From an uncultured Saprospiraceae bacterium (GTDB lineage: Bacteria; Bacteroidota; Bacteroidia; Chitinophagales; Saprospiraceae), in contig CALMIT010000417.1 of assembly GCA_937864255.1 (NCBI GenBank), positions 1 through 10,442 on the forward strand: a stretch of DNA of 10,442 nt, read 5' to 3'. The notes below the pieces were generated by a model. The model searched no databases, was not told the origin of the DNA, and worked only from the letters and a program-made list of their open reading frames with translations. Shown in pieces: positions 1-6,720 of this stretch. The position numbers and the translations under genes were made by a program. Positions within the stretch are counted from its first letter, which is position 1, and the number at the start of each line of letters is the position of its first letter.

Positions 1-564
1 GACGCGATGAAAGAGCGTTTTGATACCATCACGCAGCAGCGCGACGATATTTTGAAAGCAAAAGAAGACCTGATTGCGACCATCCAGGAAATCGAAGAAA
101 CCGCGACAGCGCAGTTTTTGGAAGCTTTCGCGCAAGTACGCACCTATTTTATAGATGTTTTCAGAAGCCTGTTTACGGACGATGATACGGCTGACTTGAT
201 ACTGATGGAGCCTGATAATCCCCTCGAATCCAAAATCGAAATTGTGGCGAAGCCCAAAGGTAAACGTCCCCAAACCATCAGTCAGCTTTCAGGCGGTGAA
301 AAAACGCTCACCGCTACGGCGCTGCTTTTTGCGCTTTACCTGCTGAAGCCTGCTCCGTTCTGTATTTTTGACGAGGTAGATGCGCCGCTCGACGATGCGA
401 ATATTGAAAAATTCAACCGCATTATTAAAAAGTTTTCGAATGATTCTCAGTTTATCATCGTCACGCACAACAAGCTGACTATGGCGGCGGTGGACGTGAT
501 TTACGGCGTTTCCATGCCCGAAATGGGCGTTTCTACGGTCACGGCGGGAGAATTTTTAAAATAA
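1..564 (+). CDS. smc: SMC chromosome-segregation ATPase, C-terminal part (5' end outside window)
   Basis: This is the last 187 residues of a structural-maintenance-of-chromosomes ATPase, which as a dimer with ScpA and ScpB compacts and segregates the chromosome. The frame is open from base 1, so the gene starts left of the window; the first ATG at 7 is internal. Counting from that Met, residues 1-40 are the end of the coiled coil. The ABC signature LSGGEKT follows at 94-100, Walker B with the catalytic Glu (CIFDEVDAPLDD) at 119-130, and the H-loop VTHNK at 152-156. Together these form the C-terminal half of the head domain. Full SMC proteins have about 1,170 residues, so roughly one sixth is visible. 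The end (GEFLK) is normal for the family and nothing looks broken. It converges on ung with 55 bp between stop codons. Identification is firm; RecN and SbcC lack this exact head sequence. Confidence 0.95.
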   Translation, partial: DAMKERFDTITQQRDDILKAKEDLIATIQEIEETATAQFLEAFAQVRTYFIDVFRSLFTDDDTADLILMEPDNPLESKIEIVAKPKGKRPQTISQLSGGEKTLTATALLFALYLLKPAPFCIFDEVDAPLDDANIEKFNRIIKKFSNDSQFIIVTHNKLTMAAVDVIYGVSMPEMGVSTVTAGEFLK

Positions 565-574
565 TAAAACACAA

Positions 575-595
575 CCCCCGCGGGGGGGGGGGGGG
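575..595 (+). repeat. G14 homopolymer after a short C5 run, between convergent genes
   Basis: Five C (575-579) are followed by GC and then an uninterrupted run of 14 G (582-595). The C5 and part of the G run could pair as a short GC stem and so act as the terminator for smc, with A/T-rich sequence after it. A normal terminator here would need only about five G. The excess may be replication slippage or a sequencing or assembly artefact. It lies outside any coding region. Confidence 0.6.
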
Positions 596-619
596 AATTT
601 AAAAATTTTAAAAAAAATT

Positions 620-1294
620 TCAATCCAGATTCCAGTCTATCGGCGTTTTGCCGGTTTGTTTCAAATATTCATTTGCTTTCGAAAAATGCCGGCATCCAAA
701 AAATGCGCCGCCCGCCAGCGGGGAAGGATGTGCAGCTTCCAAAATCAAATGCCTGCTCCCGTCTATTAATTCTTTTTTCTTGCGCGCAAAATTGCCCCAC
801 AGCATGAATACCAGTCCGTCGCGCGCCTCGCTCAGTTTTTTTATAACAGCATCCGTAAAATTTTGCCAGCCGATTTGGCTGTGGGAGGAAGGGCGATTGC
901 GCTCTACCGTGAGCATGGCGTTGAGCAAAAAAACACCGCGCGCCGCCCAGGCGCTCAGGTCGCCGTGTTGTGGGACGGGCACGCCCAGATCGGTATTTAA
1001 TTCTTTAAAAATATTTTGCAGGGAAGGCGGGATGCGTACGCCTTTGGGTACGCTAAAACTCAAACCCATCGCCTCGCCGGGATTGTGATAAGGATCTTGT
1101 CCGAGTATTACGACTTCCACTTTTTCAAACGGAGTGGAATCAAAAGCATTAAAAATCTGGGAGCCGGGCGGATAAATAATTTTGCCCGCCTGTTTTTCAT
1201 TTTTTAAAAAAGAAACCAAAGCCTGAAAATAAGGCTGTTCGAATTCTTTTTCGAGAGCAATTTTCCAACTCGGTTCTATTTTTATCTGACTCAT
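620..1294 (-). CDS. ung: Uracil-DNA glycosylase, family 1
   Basis: This enzyme cuts uracil out of DNA, the first step of base-excision repair after cytosine deamination or dUTP incorporation. The 224 residues match the usual family-1 length. Visible active-site elements are the water-activating loop GQDPYH (65-70, catalytic Asp67), the stacking Phe in GLSFSVP (Phe80), the uracil-specificity Asn in LLNAMLTV (Asn125), and the minor-groove loop HPSPLA (189-194) with catalytic His189 and the intercalating Leu193. These sit two residues beyond their E. coli Ung equivalents. The ATG at 1294 gives the expected N-terminus, with no Shine-Dalgarno site, as is usual in Bacteroidota. It is transcribed alone: a strong terminator separates it from the subtilase upstream, and it ends facing smc. 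No defect is seen. Confidence 0.97.
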   Translation of the reverse strand: MSQIKIEPSWKIALEKEFEQPYFQALVSFLKNEKQAGKIIYPPGSQIFNAFDSTPFEKVEVVILGQDPYHNPGEAMGLSFSVPKGVRIPPSLQNIFKELNTDLGVPVPQHGDLSAWAARGVFLLNAMLTVERNRPSSHSQIGWQNFTDAVIKKLSEARDGLVFMLWGNFARKKKELIDGSRHLILEAAHPSPLAGGAFFGCRHFSKANEYLKQTGKTPIDWNLD

Positions 1295-1314
1295 TTTAAT
1301 GGATATTTGTGCTG

Positions 1315-1321
1315 CAAAGTA
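1315..1321 (-). promoter_or_regulatory. Possible -7 promoter element of ung
   Basis: The minus strand reads TACTTTGC 21 bases upstream of the ung start codon. This resembles the Bacteroidota -7 consensus TAnnTTTG but is one base short, and no clear -33 TTTG box stands at the right distance. The position just beyond the upstream terminator is suitable for a promoter. The call rests on motif likeness alone. Confidence 0.28.
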
Positions 1322-1347
1322 GAAAAATCAAGGCTTTTTTAATAAAA

Positions 1348-1384
1348 ACAAAACGGGGGCGACTGACAGTCGCCCCCGTTTTGT
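1348..1384 (-). terminator. Intrinsic terminator of the S8 subtilase gene
   Basis: Two perfect 17-base arms (1348-1364 and 1368-1384) enclose a 3-base loop. The core is GC-rich (CGGGGGCGACT) and is followed on the minus strand by TTTTATT. It lies 27 bases past the subtilase stop and before the ung promoter region, so it ends subtilase transcription and insulates ung. The A/T flanks are symmetrical, so it could also stop antisense transcripts. Confidence 0.9.
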
Positions 1385-1410
1385 TTTCGGTATATTGATT
1401 GAAAAGAGTT

Positions 1411-3075
1411 TTACGGAGTCACCGTTTTTTTGGCTCTTTCTATATCATCACTTGTGATAGAGCGGCCTTCGCCGGCTTTTTTGCCTTTGGTTTTGGCAGC
1501 TTTTTCTACCGCTTTATATACGTTCACCACACCTCCGGTCACTGACAACTCGCTAAAATCAACCAGTTCTTCCGTACCCGGTTTGATTACCTGATTGTGA
1601 ACAGGTACTACCGAATCCATGATGATACCTTTTACCTGCTCGGCAGTAAGGTCGGGGAAATAAGAGCGAAGTACGGCCGCTACGCCGGCTGTCACCGGGC
1701 TGGCCATACTGGTACCGCTGAAAGAAGCGTAACCCTGATCCGGAGTGGTAGAGTAAATATCAACGCCCGGAGCAAAAACGTCCACATTTTTCGAGCCGTA
1801 GTTGGAAAAAGTAGCCGGCGCTTTTTCACCCCACTTCCATGAAAGTGCACCTACCTCGATCCAATTTTTAGCTCTTTTTTTGCTAAAGAAACCGGCTTTG
1901 GCAAATTTATCGCTTGGGAAGTTGTCGGTTTTATCGTTGCTTTTCGCATCGTTGCCGGCAGCGTGTACCAACAGTACGTCTTTTGATTCTGCATATTTTA
2001 CGGCTTTATCCACCGCTTCTTTATCCCAGGCATAGCCTTTTCCGAAGCTCATATTGATAATGGAAGCTCCGTTGTCCACTGCGTAGATGATAGCATTTGC
2101 TACGTCTTTGTCGCGCTCGTCGCCGTCAGGAACGGCTCTTACAGACATGATTCTCACGTTGTTTGCCACGCCTTCCATGCCTACGCCGTTGCCTCTTGCA
2201 GCGGCGATGATGCCGGCTACGTGTGTGCCGTGCGCCGCATCAGGACCTTTGACGTCATTGTTGCCATAATTTTTTTCATTGATATCATTGTAGTTGTCGC
2301 CTACAATGCCGCGGGGATTGAAATCTACATTATAGTGGTATTTGAATTTTGCTTCGAGGTATTCCGTATAACCTTTCAGATCTTCAACCAGCCCATCCAG
2401 CGAACCGCCGTTGCTCACTGCATTGGTGGCGATGCCGATTGCCTGTTGCATGGTTGGATCGGATGTTTCATAATTTTCAAGTTTTTCGGCAGTTACTTCC
2501 TTGCCGGAAAATTCTTTTTTCAATTTTACCAATGCCTCGTACACGCCGATATATTTGTCATAATTCGTTTTTCCTTTTTCGGCTTCTTTTTTCACATCCT
2601 CTTCCAGTTTTTTGTATTTCTCATAGAGTTTGCGCTCTTTGCCTGAGAGGTCGGAAGGGTTTTTACCTTCAAATTGTTTTTTGTACTTAGCTACGAGACG
2701 GGTAATTTCGAGGTTATCGTGCGAGATATTTTTACCGTCTTTTCCGCCGATAAAATTCCATCCGTGTACATCGTCTATGTAGCCGTTTTTGTCATCGTCT
2801 TTTCCGTTGCCCGGAATTTCATCCGTATTGACCCACATGACATCTTTCAAATCTTCGTGCATAGGATCCACGCCGGAGTCAATTACCGCAACCACCACTG
2901 TTTTTTTAGGGCTGAATCCTTTCAAAATTTCCTGATAAACTTTTTCGGTGCTTACGCCCGGCACTCTGTCTCTGGACGGATCCAGATTGAACCAATTTTC
3001 GGGAGCGGCATCTTGTGCCATCATATTTGTGGAGAATGCAAGCATCCCGGCATACAAAACGAACTTGAATTTCAT
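1411..3075 (-). CDS. Secreted S8 subtilisin-like serine protease with long insert
   Basis: This is a 554-residue exported serine endopeptidase. A signal peptide (1-20, ending NMMA before QDAAPENW) precedes about 40 residues too short for an I9 inhibitory propeptide. The S8 catalytic triad is complete: Asp66 in VVAVIDSG, His282 in HGTHVAG and Ser456 in GTSMASP, with oxyanion-hole Asn375 in HAAGND. A GNGKDDDKNGYIDD segment (89-102) looks like an acidic metal-binding loop. Between the Asp and His lie about 215 residues, against roughly 30 in subtilisin; most of the excess (about 125-250) is Lys/Glu-rich and probably helical. This layout is known from Bacteroidota subtilases. The C-terminus (KKTVTP) has no recognisable T9SS sorting domain, so the product is probably periplasmic or released by another route. 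The substrate is unknown. The gene stands alone between its own promoter and terminator. Confidence 0.93.
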   Translation of the reverse strand: MKFKFVLYAGMLAFSTNMMAQDAAPENWFNLDPSRDRVPGVSTEKVYQEILKGFSPKKTVVVAVIDSGVDPMHEDLKDVMWVNTDEIPGNGKDDDKNGYIDDVHGWNFIGGKDGKNISHDNLEITRLVAKYKKQFEGKNPSDLSGKERKLYEKYKKLEEDVKKEAEKGKTNYDKYIGVYEALVKLKKEFSGKEVTAEKLENYETSDPTMQQAIGIATNAVSNGGSLDGLVEDLKGYTEYLEAKFKYHYNVDFNPRGIVGDNYNDINEKNYGNNDVKGPDAAHGTHVAGIIAAARGNGVGMEGVANNVRIMSVRAVPDGDERDKDVANAIIYAVDNGASIINMSFGKGYAWDKEAVDKAVKYAESKDVLLVHAAGNDAKSNDKTDNFPSDKFAKAGFFSKKRAKNWIEVGALSWKWGEKAPATFSNYGSKNVDVFAPGVDIYSTTPDQGYASFSGTSMASPVTAGVAAVLRSYFPDLTAEQVKGIIMDSVVPVHNQVIKPGTEELVDFSELSVTGGVVNVYKAVEKAAKTKGKKAGEGRSITSDDIERAKKTVTP

Positions 3076-3114
3076 ACGTATTTTGAATTTTATTTAGGTA
3101 ATTAAAACAATGCT

Positions 3115-3122
3115 CAAAAATA
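3115..3122 (-). promoter_or_regulatory. -7 promoter element of the subtilase gene
   Basis: The minus strand reads TATTTTTG, an exact match to the Bacteroidota -7 consensus TAnnTTTG, 40 bases upstream of the start codon. The RDD-family gene has the same octamer 41 bases before its start. No good -33 TTTG box is seen. An inverted repeat lies just upstream at 3145-3163. Confidence 0.5.
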
Positions 3123-3144
3123 GTCTTATTGTAAAATCTCGCCG

Positions 3145-3163
3145 CCTAATTGTGATAATTAGG
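3145..3163. promoter_or_regulatory. Inverted repeat in the divergent spacer, possible operator
   Basis: The arms CCTAATT (3145-3151) and AATTAGG (3157-3163) form a perfect 7-bp dyad with a 5-base spacer. It sits about 23 bases upstream of the subtilase -7 element, so a bound protein would touch the -33 region. A looser pair, TAGTCT (3121-3126) and AGACTA (3173-3178), flanks it off-centre. The rest of the 258-bp spacer (3076-3333) is A/T-rich, with no gene seen and no clear promoter for the rightward gene. No regulator family can be assigned. Confidence 0.4.
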
Positions 3164-3333
3164 TGAAAAAATAGACTAAATAGCGGGAAAGGAACGGTTA
3201 TTCGGCAGATTTGTTGATTTTTGTGATTTCAAACTTAACTCCCCGCCAAAAAAAAGACCGGAGTCTGTGACTTTTCGCCACTCTGTAATTTTTAGAATGA
3301 TCTATTTTTTAAAAATCTTGAATTGAGAAAGAA

Positions 3334-4197
3334 ATGAAAAGAATTCTTTTTATGCTGTTTTTAATGAATTCGCTGATGCTTCAGGCGCAATATTTTGAAG
3401 CCGGCGTATTGATTGGCGCTTCCAACTACATGGGCGATCTGTCCAACAACAGTTCAAAAGTGTATTTCGGAGAAACGAAAGGAGCGCTGGGCGTTTTTGG
3501 CAGATACAATATTTTTGAGATGCTGAGCCTGCGCGCCAGTTTTAATTATGGCGCTATCAAAGGTACTGACGCCAATTCGGACAACGAATCCATCCGGCGC
3601 AGAAACCTGAGCTTCAAATCAAATTTATATGAATTCGGAATTACTGCCGAAGTCAATTTGCCGGGGTATCAGCCTTACGCTTTGTCGCGACCTTTTTCTC
3701 CTTTCCTGTTTGGTGGAATCGCATTCACCAGTTTTAATCCGAAAGCATATTATAATGGCGAGTGGTACGAACTACAGCCGCTCGGCACGGAAGGACAGGG
3801 TATTCCGAATTTTGAAAGTCCATACAGTAAACTCGCTGTGTCCGTTCCTTTCGGAATCGGATTCAAATATGCCATCAACGACACTTGGAATGTGGGACTG
3901 GAATGCGGCGCGAGGTTTGCGCTGACGGATTATCTGGATGATGTCGGCGGCATTTATGCAGATTACAACACCCTGCTGGGAGGTAATGGCGAAATAGCCG
4001 CCGCGCTGGGCAATCGCACAGGCGAATATCTGGGCACGGAGCCGGTCAATGTACCCACAGGCACAAAAAGAGGCGACAACAAAAACAGCGACTGGTATTT
4101 TATAGCCGGCGTCACGGTATCGTACAATTTTATGGACAATGGATTGGTGGGCAGCCGTGGGCGCTCAAAAAGAAAGTCGGGATGCCGCACAGATTAA
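3334..4197 (+). CDS. DUF6089 / PorG-like outer-membrane beta-barrel protein, copy 1
   Basis: A signal peptide (1-19, ending LMLQAQ) is followed by YFEAGVLIGASNYMGDL, the typical opening of DUF6089 proteins, and then alternating aromatic beta-strands of a small outer-membrane barrel. Family blocks are RRRNLSF (88-94), LQPLGTEGQG (148-157), GIGFK (174-178) and TDYLDDV (198-204). DUF6089 includes PorG of Porphyromonas gingivalis, which associates with the PorK/PorN ring of the type IX secretion system; that role here is inferred from family membership. The last strand (WYFIAGVTVSYNF) precedes a basic tail (SRGRSKRKSG). The ATG at 3334 gives a complete signal peptide. A paralogue follows 210 bp downstream on the same strand, but the terminator between them suggests separate transcripts. 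The alternative is a general OmpA-like barrel of unknown role. Confidence 0.82.
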   Translation: MKRILFMLFLMNSLMLQAQYFEAGVLIGASNYMGDLSNNSSKVYFGETKGALGVFGRYNIFEMLSLRASFNYGAIKGTDANSDNESIRRRNLSFKSNLYEFGITAEVNLPGYQPYALSRPFSPFLFGGIAFTSFNPKAYYNGEWYELQPLGTEGQGIPNFESPYSKLAVSVPFGIGFKYAINDTWNVGLECGARFALTDYLDDVGGIYADYNTLLGGNGEIAAALGNRTGEYLGTEPVNVPTGTKRGDNKNSDWYFIAGVTVSYNFMDNGLVGSRGRSKRKSGCRTD

Positions 4198-4269
4198 TAT
4201 AAGCGACTGAAAATCAATGTAATAAATCTGTATTTTTGAAAAAATAAAGATTCAAAACTTCTTCTTTAT

Positions 4270-4299
4270 AAAAGCAAATTCCATCAGGGATTTGCTTTT
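4270..4299 (+). terminator. Intrinsic terminator after the first PorG-like gene
   Basis: The arms 4270-4282 (AAAAGCAAATTCC) and 4287-4299 (GGGATTTGCTTTT) pair over 13 positions with one G-T wobble around an ATCA loop, followed by TTTTTATT. It begins 73 bases after the stop codon of the first DUF6089 gene and should separate it from the second copy. Confidence 0.82.
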
Positions 4300-4319
4300 T
4301 TTATTATAAAAATTCCGGA

Positions 4320-4345
4320 TTTGAAAAAATTGGAACCCTATTTGC
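4320..4345 (+). promoter_or_regulatory. Possible promoter of the second PorG-like gene
   Basis: TTTG (4320-4323) and TATTTGC (4339-4345) are separated by 15 bases, resembling the Bacteroidota -33/-7 pair but with a shortened -7 element and a spacing a few bases short. It sits between the upstream terminator and the start codon at 4408, where a promoter is needed. Weak evidence. Confidence 0.28.
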
Positions 4346-4407
4346 ATAGTACACATTACGATTAGTTTCATATTAGAAACATTCCCAAAGAGAAAACTTG
4401 AGTTACT

Positions 4408-5325
4408 ATGAGGTTTCAATCTACACTGTTTGTGCTGCTATGCAGCCTGAGCCTGACGGCACAATATTATGAGGTCGGCGCTTTTATCGGCGCTGCCAAC
4501 TATACCGGCGAATTGAACAACAACGCCGGTCTGTTTCCCGCAGAATACAATCCCGCCATCGGTATTTTCACCAGGTACAATTTCAGTAGAAATTTTTCTG
4601 CGAAGGTAGGACTGACCAAAGGTCAGATCAGCGGCGACGACAGCAATTCAAACGATACGCGAATCCGGGCCAGAAATCTGAGTTTCCGGGCGGATATCGT
4701 CGAAATCGCTGCGCAGGCGGAGTTTAATCTGCTGCCTTACGCCATCCGGGAAGATAAAATATCCGCCCCGTATTTGTTTTTGGGCGTTGGCGGATATTAC
4801 TTCAATCCGCAGGCGCAAATGCGTGGCAATTGGTATGATTTGCAGCCGCTGGGTACGGAAGGGCAGGGCAACACGCTTCTTTCCGACCAGCCGAAATACA
4901 GCAAATACCAGGTTTCTTTCCCGATAGGTCTGGGTTTTAAATTTAATTTGAATCATAAAGTGAATATTGGATTTGAAGTAGGAGCACGGCGCACTTTCAA
5001 CGATTATCTGGATGACGTCAGCGGCAAATATCCCGATTTGGCGGTGTTGAGAAAAGATGCTCCGGTGGCTGCTGCGCTTTCTTTCAGAACCCCCGAATTG
5101 GAAGGTTCGCCGCTTCCGAACCCGGTTGGGCAACTGCGCGGAAATCCAGACGATCAGGATTGGTTCTTTTTTATGGGCATGACCATCTCGGTGAATATGA
5201 CGGATAAGTACGGGCTGGATTTTGATGAAAAATATGACATCTTCAAATCAGAGGAGACGAACGAATGGGCAATAAAATTCAAGAACAAAAAATCAAAAAT
5301 CCGAAAGAAAAAGAAGTCAGAATAA
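4408..5325 (+). CDS. DUF6089 / PorG-like outer-membrane beta-barrel protein, copy 2
   Basis: This 305-residue protein is a diverged paralogue of the gene upstream. After a signal peptide (1-19, ending SLTAQ) it shares the opening (YYEVGAFIGAANYTGEL) and the blocks RARNLSF, LQPLGTEGQG (145-154), YSK, GLGFK and NDYLDDVSGKY (198-208) at nearly the same positions, with much looser similarity between them. That pattern fits an old tandem duplication rather than a recent copy. It is probably an outer-membrane barrel of the PorG type linked to type IX secretion; the specific role is inferred. After the last strand (about 252-264) it has an extra tail of about 40 residues ending in a Lys/Arg-rich stretch (KNKKSKIRKKKKSE), longer than in copy 1. 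It has its own terminator downstream. Confidence 0.82.
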   Translation: MRFQSTLFVLLCSLSLTAQYYEVGAFIGAANYTGELNNNAGLFPAEYNPAIGIFTRYNFSRNFSAKVGLTKGQISGDDSNSNDTRIRARNLSFRADIVEIAAQAEFNLLPYAIREDKISAPYLFLGVGGYYFNPQAQMRGNWYDLQPLGTEGQGNTLLSDQPKYSKYQVSFPIGLGFKFNLNHKVNIGFEVGARRTFNDYLDDVSGKYPDLAVLRKDAPVAAALSFRTPELEGSPLPNPVGQLRGNPDDQDWFFFMGMTISVNMTDKYGLDFDEKYDIFKSEETNEWAIKFKNKKSKIRKKKKSE

Positions 5326-5352
5326 TTTTTTAGTCATGAATACTTGGTTAAA

Positions 5353-5383
5353 AGCGCATTGGGTATTTTTTGCCCAATGCGCT
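5353..5383 (+). terminator. Intrinsic terminator after the second PorG-like gene
   Basis: The arms AGCGCATTGGG (5353-5363) and CCCAATGCGCT (5373-5383) pair perfectly over 11 bp around a 9-base T-rich loop and are followed by CTTTTATTTT. It starts 28 bases after the stop codon. Confidence 0.88.
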
Positions 5384-5416
5384 CTTTTATTTTAAGAAAA
5401 ATTAAAAATAGAATTT

Positions 5417-5424
5417 TATTTTTG
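5417..5424 (+). promoter_or_regulatory. -7 promoter element of the RDD-family gene
   Basis: TATTTTTG matches the Bacteroidota consensus TAnnTTTG exactly and lies 41 bases before the start codon at 5465, after the upstream terminator. The octamer and its spacing equal those of the subtilase promoter. No convincing -33 box is seen in the A/T-rich sequence upstream. Confidence 0.5.
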
Positions 5425-5464
5425 GCTTTGTGCTTTCATTTTTTAACCTAAAAATCCATTAACA

Positions 5465-5941
5465 ATGAGCGAATATCAGGACATTTTAGACAGTCCATCC
5501 ACGCCGGAACACAAAGGATACGCGGGTTTCCTGCTGCGATTTGTCGCATACATCATAGACAGTCTGATTCTGTCTATTCCTATTTACGGTACTATGTTTG
5601 CACTTTTTGGCACTTCTATGATGAGCGGTGATCCGGCAGCTATGGAAGAAGCCGGATCAATGTTTTTTATTTGGTACCTGTTGATTCTTGCCATCATGTG
5701 GTTTTATTACGCTTATATGGAATCTTCGAGCAACCAGGCGACCATAGGCAAAATGGCCCTGGGACTCAAAGTGACCGATATGAATGGAAACAAACTGAAT
5801 TTTATGCAGGCGAGCGGCCGGTTTTTTGGGAAAATTCTTTCCAGCCTTATCGTCGGTATCGGCTATCTTATGATTGCTTTTACAGAGAAAAAGCAGGGAC
5901 TGCACGATATACTGGCCAAAACGCTGGTGGTAAAAAAATAA
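5465..5941 (+). CDS. RDD-family small integral membrane protein
   Basis: This 158-residue inner-membrane protein carries the RDD domain, named for conserved Arg and Asp residues. Visible hallmarks are GFLLRFVAYIIDSLIL (21-36, with Arg25 and Asp32) opening the first membrane segment, QATIGKMALGLKVTD (91-105) after the second, and KKQGLHDILAKTLVV (142-156) closing the domain. Hydrophobic stretches are at about 28-50, 67-84 and 124-140. There is no signal peptide; the N-terminus is a short polar cytoplasmic stretch. RDD proteins are widespread and mostly of unknown function; some have been linked to ion transport or stress, but nothing here decides that. It is monocistronic, with its own -7 element upstream and a strong hairpin 14 bases after the stop codon. 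Confidence 0.9.
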   Translation: MSEYQDILDSPSTPEHKGYAGFLLRFVAYIIDSLILSIPIYGTMFALFGTSMMSGDPAAMEEAGSMFFIWYLLILAIMWFYYAYMESSSNQATIGKMALGLKVTDMNGNKLNFMQASGRFFGKILSSLIVGIGYLMIAFTEKKQGLHDILAKTLVVKK

Positions 5942-5955
5942 ACTTTACGCGTAAT

Positions 5956-5993
5956 AAAAAAGCGGGCGGAATTGCAATTCCGCCCGCTTTTTT
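5956..5993. terminator. Two-way intrinsic terminator between convergent genes
   Basis: This is a perfect 38-base palindrome with 19-base arms (5956-5974 and 5975-5993), a GC core (GCGGGCGG), A6 on the left and T8 on the right. Either strand therefore reads as a GC-rich hairpin followed by T residues. It sits between the stop codons of the RDD gene (5941) and the YceI gene (6011) and can serve both. Confidence 0.93.
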
Positions 5994-6010
5994 TTGGTGG
6001 TTAAAATAAT

Positions 6011-6685
6011 TTAGCCCTTTCTCGGCAGCGCCACCAAGTTGATAGAAAGTTCTATTTCGTCGTTGATGATTTTGTCTTTTACAGTGCCGAGCAGGCCGGA
6101 GCGATAATTGATGCCCCAGTCATTGCGGTTGATAGTAAAAGTCGGGGTCGTCACGGTAATTTTATCCTCGGCGATAGTGACGATAGCGGGCACAGTCACC
6201 GGCTTTTCGGCAGTTTTGATGCGCAGATTGCCCGAAACAGAATAATTGATGCCTTCGCTGTCTTTCAAAGGCTGCACCTGAATGAACCTGAATTCGGCAG
6301 TTGCATAATTTTCAGCATCAAAAAAATCGGCGCTTTTCAGGTGATTTTCGAGTTTGGTTTTATCGTCGCCCGTCAAATCAGATACGCCGATCGAACTCAT
6401 ATCCATCACCACTTCGCCGGCTACCATTTCGCCGGCATCCACTGCCAGTCTTCCCGAAAACAGCTTGAGCGTGCCGTTATGAGCGCCGCCTACTTTGGTC
6501 GCTTTCCAGTTGATCACAGAGTTGGCAGCATCCACTTCGTAAATATTTGCGATAGAGGTGGTGGTTCTTGAAGTTTCGAGTGCGTCTTCGCTTGAGACTG
6601 CTTCTTGCGGCGCATTCGTCTGATTTTTACATGCGCTCAAAGCGAGGAAAACCAAAAGGACAAAAAACGGAATGAGTTTTTTCAT
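6011..6685 (-). CDS. YceI-family lipoprotein
   Basis: This 224-residue protein has a lipoprotein signal peptide with lipobox LSAC (lipidated Cys19), then a polar linker rich in Ser and Thr (20-47) and a YceI domain (about 49-220). The domain shows YEVDAANSVINWKATKVGG at its start, the HLKSADFFDAENYATAEF block (115-132), SGNLRIKT and INRNDWGINYRSG (185-197). The YceI fold is a lipocalin-like barrel; some members bind polyisoprenoids such as octaprenol or ubiquinone precursors. The ligand here is unknown. The Lys after Cys19 does not suggest inner-membrane retention. It is transcribed alone, converging on the RDD gene and diverging from the T9SS plug gene. A 6-bp dyad lies 36 bases upstream of the start codon. 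Confidence 0.92.
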   Translation of the reverse strand: MKKLIPFFVLLVFLALSACKNQTNAPQEAVSSEDALETSRTTTSIANIYEVDAANSVINWKATKVGGAHNGTLKLFSGRLAVDAGEMVAGEVVMDMSSIGVSDLTGDDKTKLENHLKSADFFDAENYATAEFRFIQVQPLKDSEGINYSVSGNLRIKTAEKPVTVPAIVTIAEDKITVTTPTFTINRNDWGINYRSGLLGTVKDKIINDEIELSINLVALPRKG

Positions 6686-6720
6686 AAAGTTTTAAAATTT
6701 TGTTGATGGAATTTTAAAAA

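Noticed and set aside
582..595. G14 tract as a functional G-quadruplex
   Set aside because: A single uninterrupted run can fold in vitro, but nothing here indicates a role, and an artefact is equally likely.
648..1088. A 146-codon open frame opposite ung
   Set aside because: It is antisense to a fully conserved glycosylase gene and has no recognisable protein features.
2221..2690. Open frames of 113-141 codons opposite the subtilase gene
   Set aside because: They lie wholly antisense to a clear protease gene, are biased by its Lys/Glu-rich insert read backward, and show no family motif or leader.
4648..5133. A 161-codon open frame opposite the second PorG-like gene
   Set aside because: It is antisense to conserved barrel sequence, with no signal, domain or promoter.
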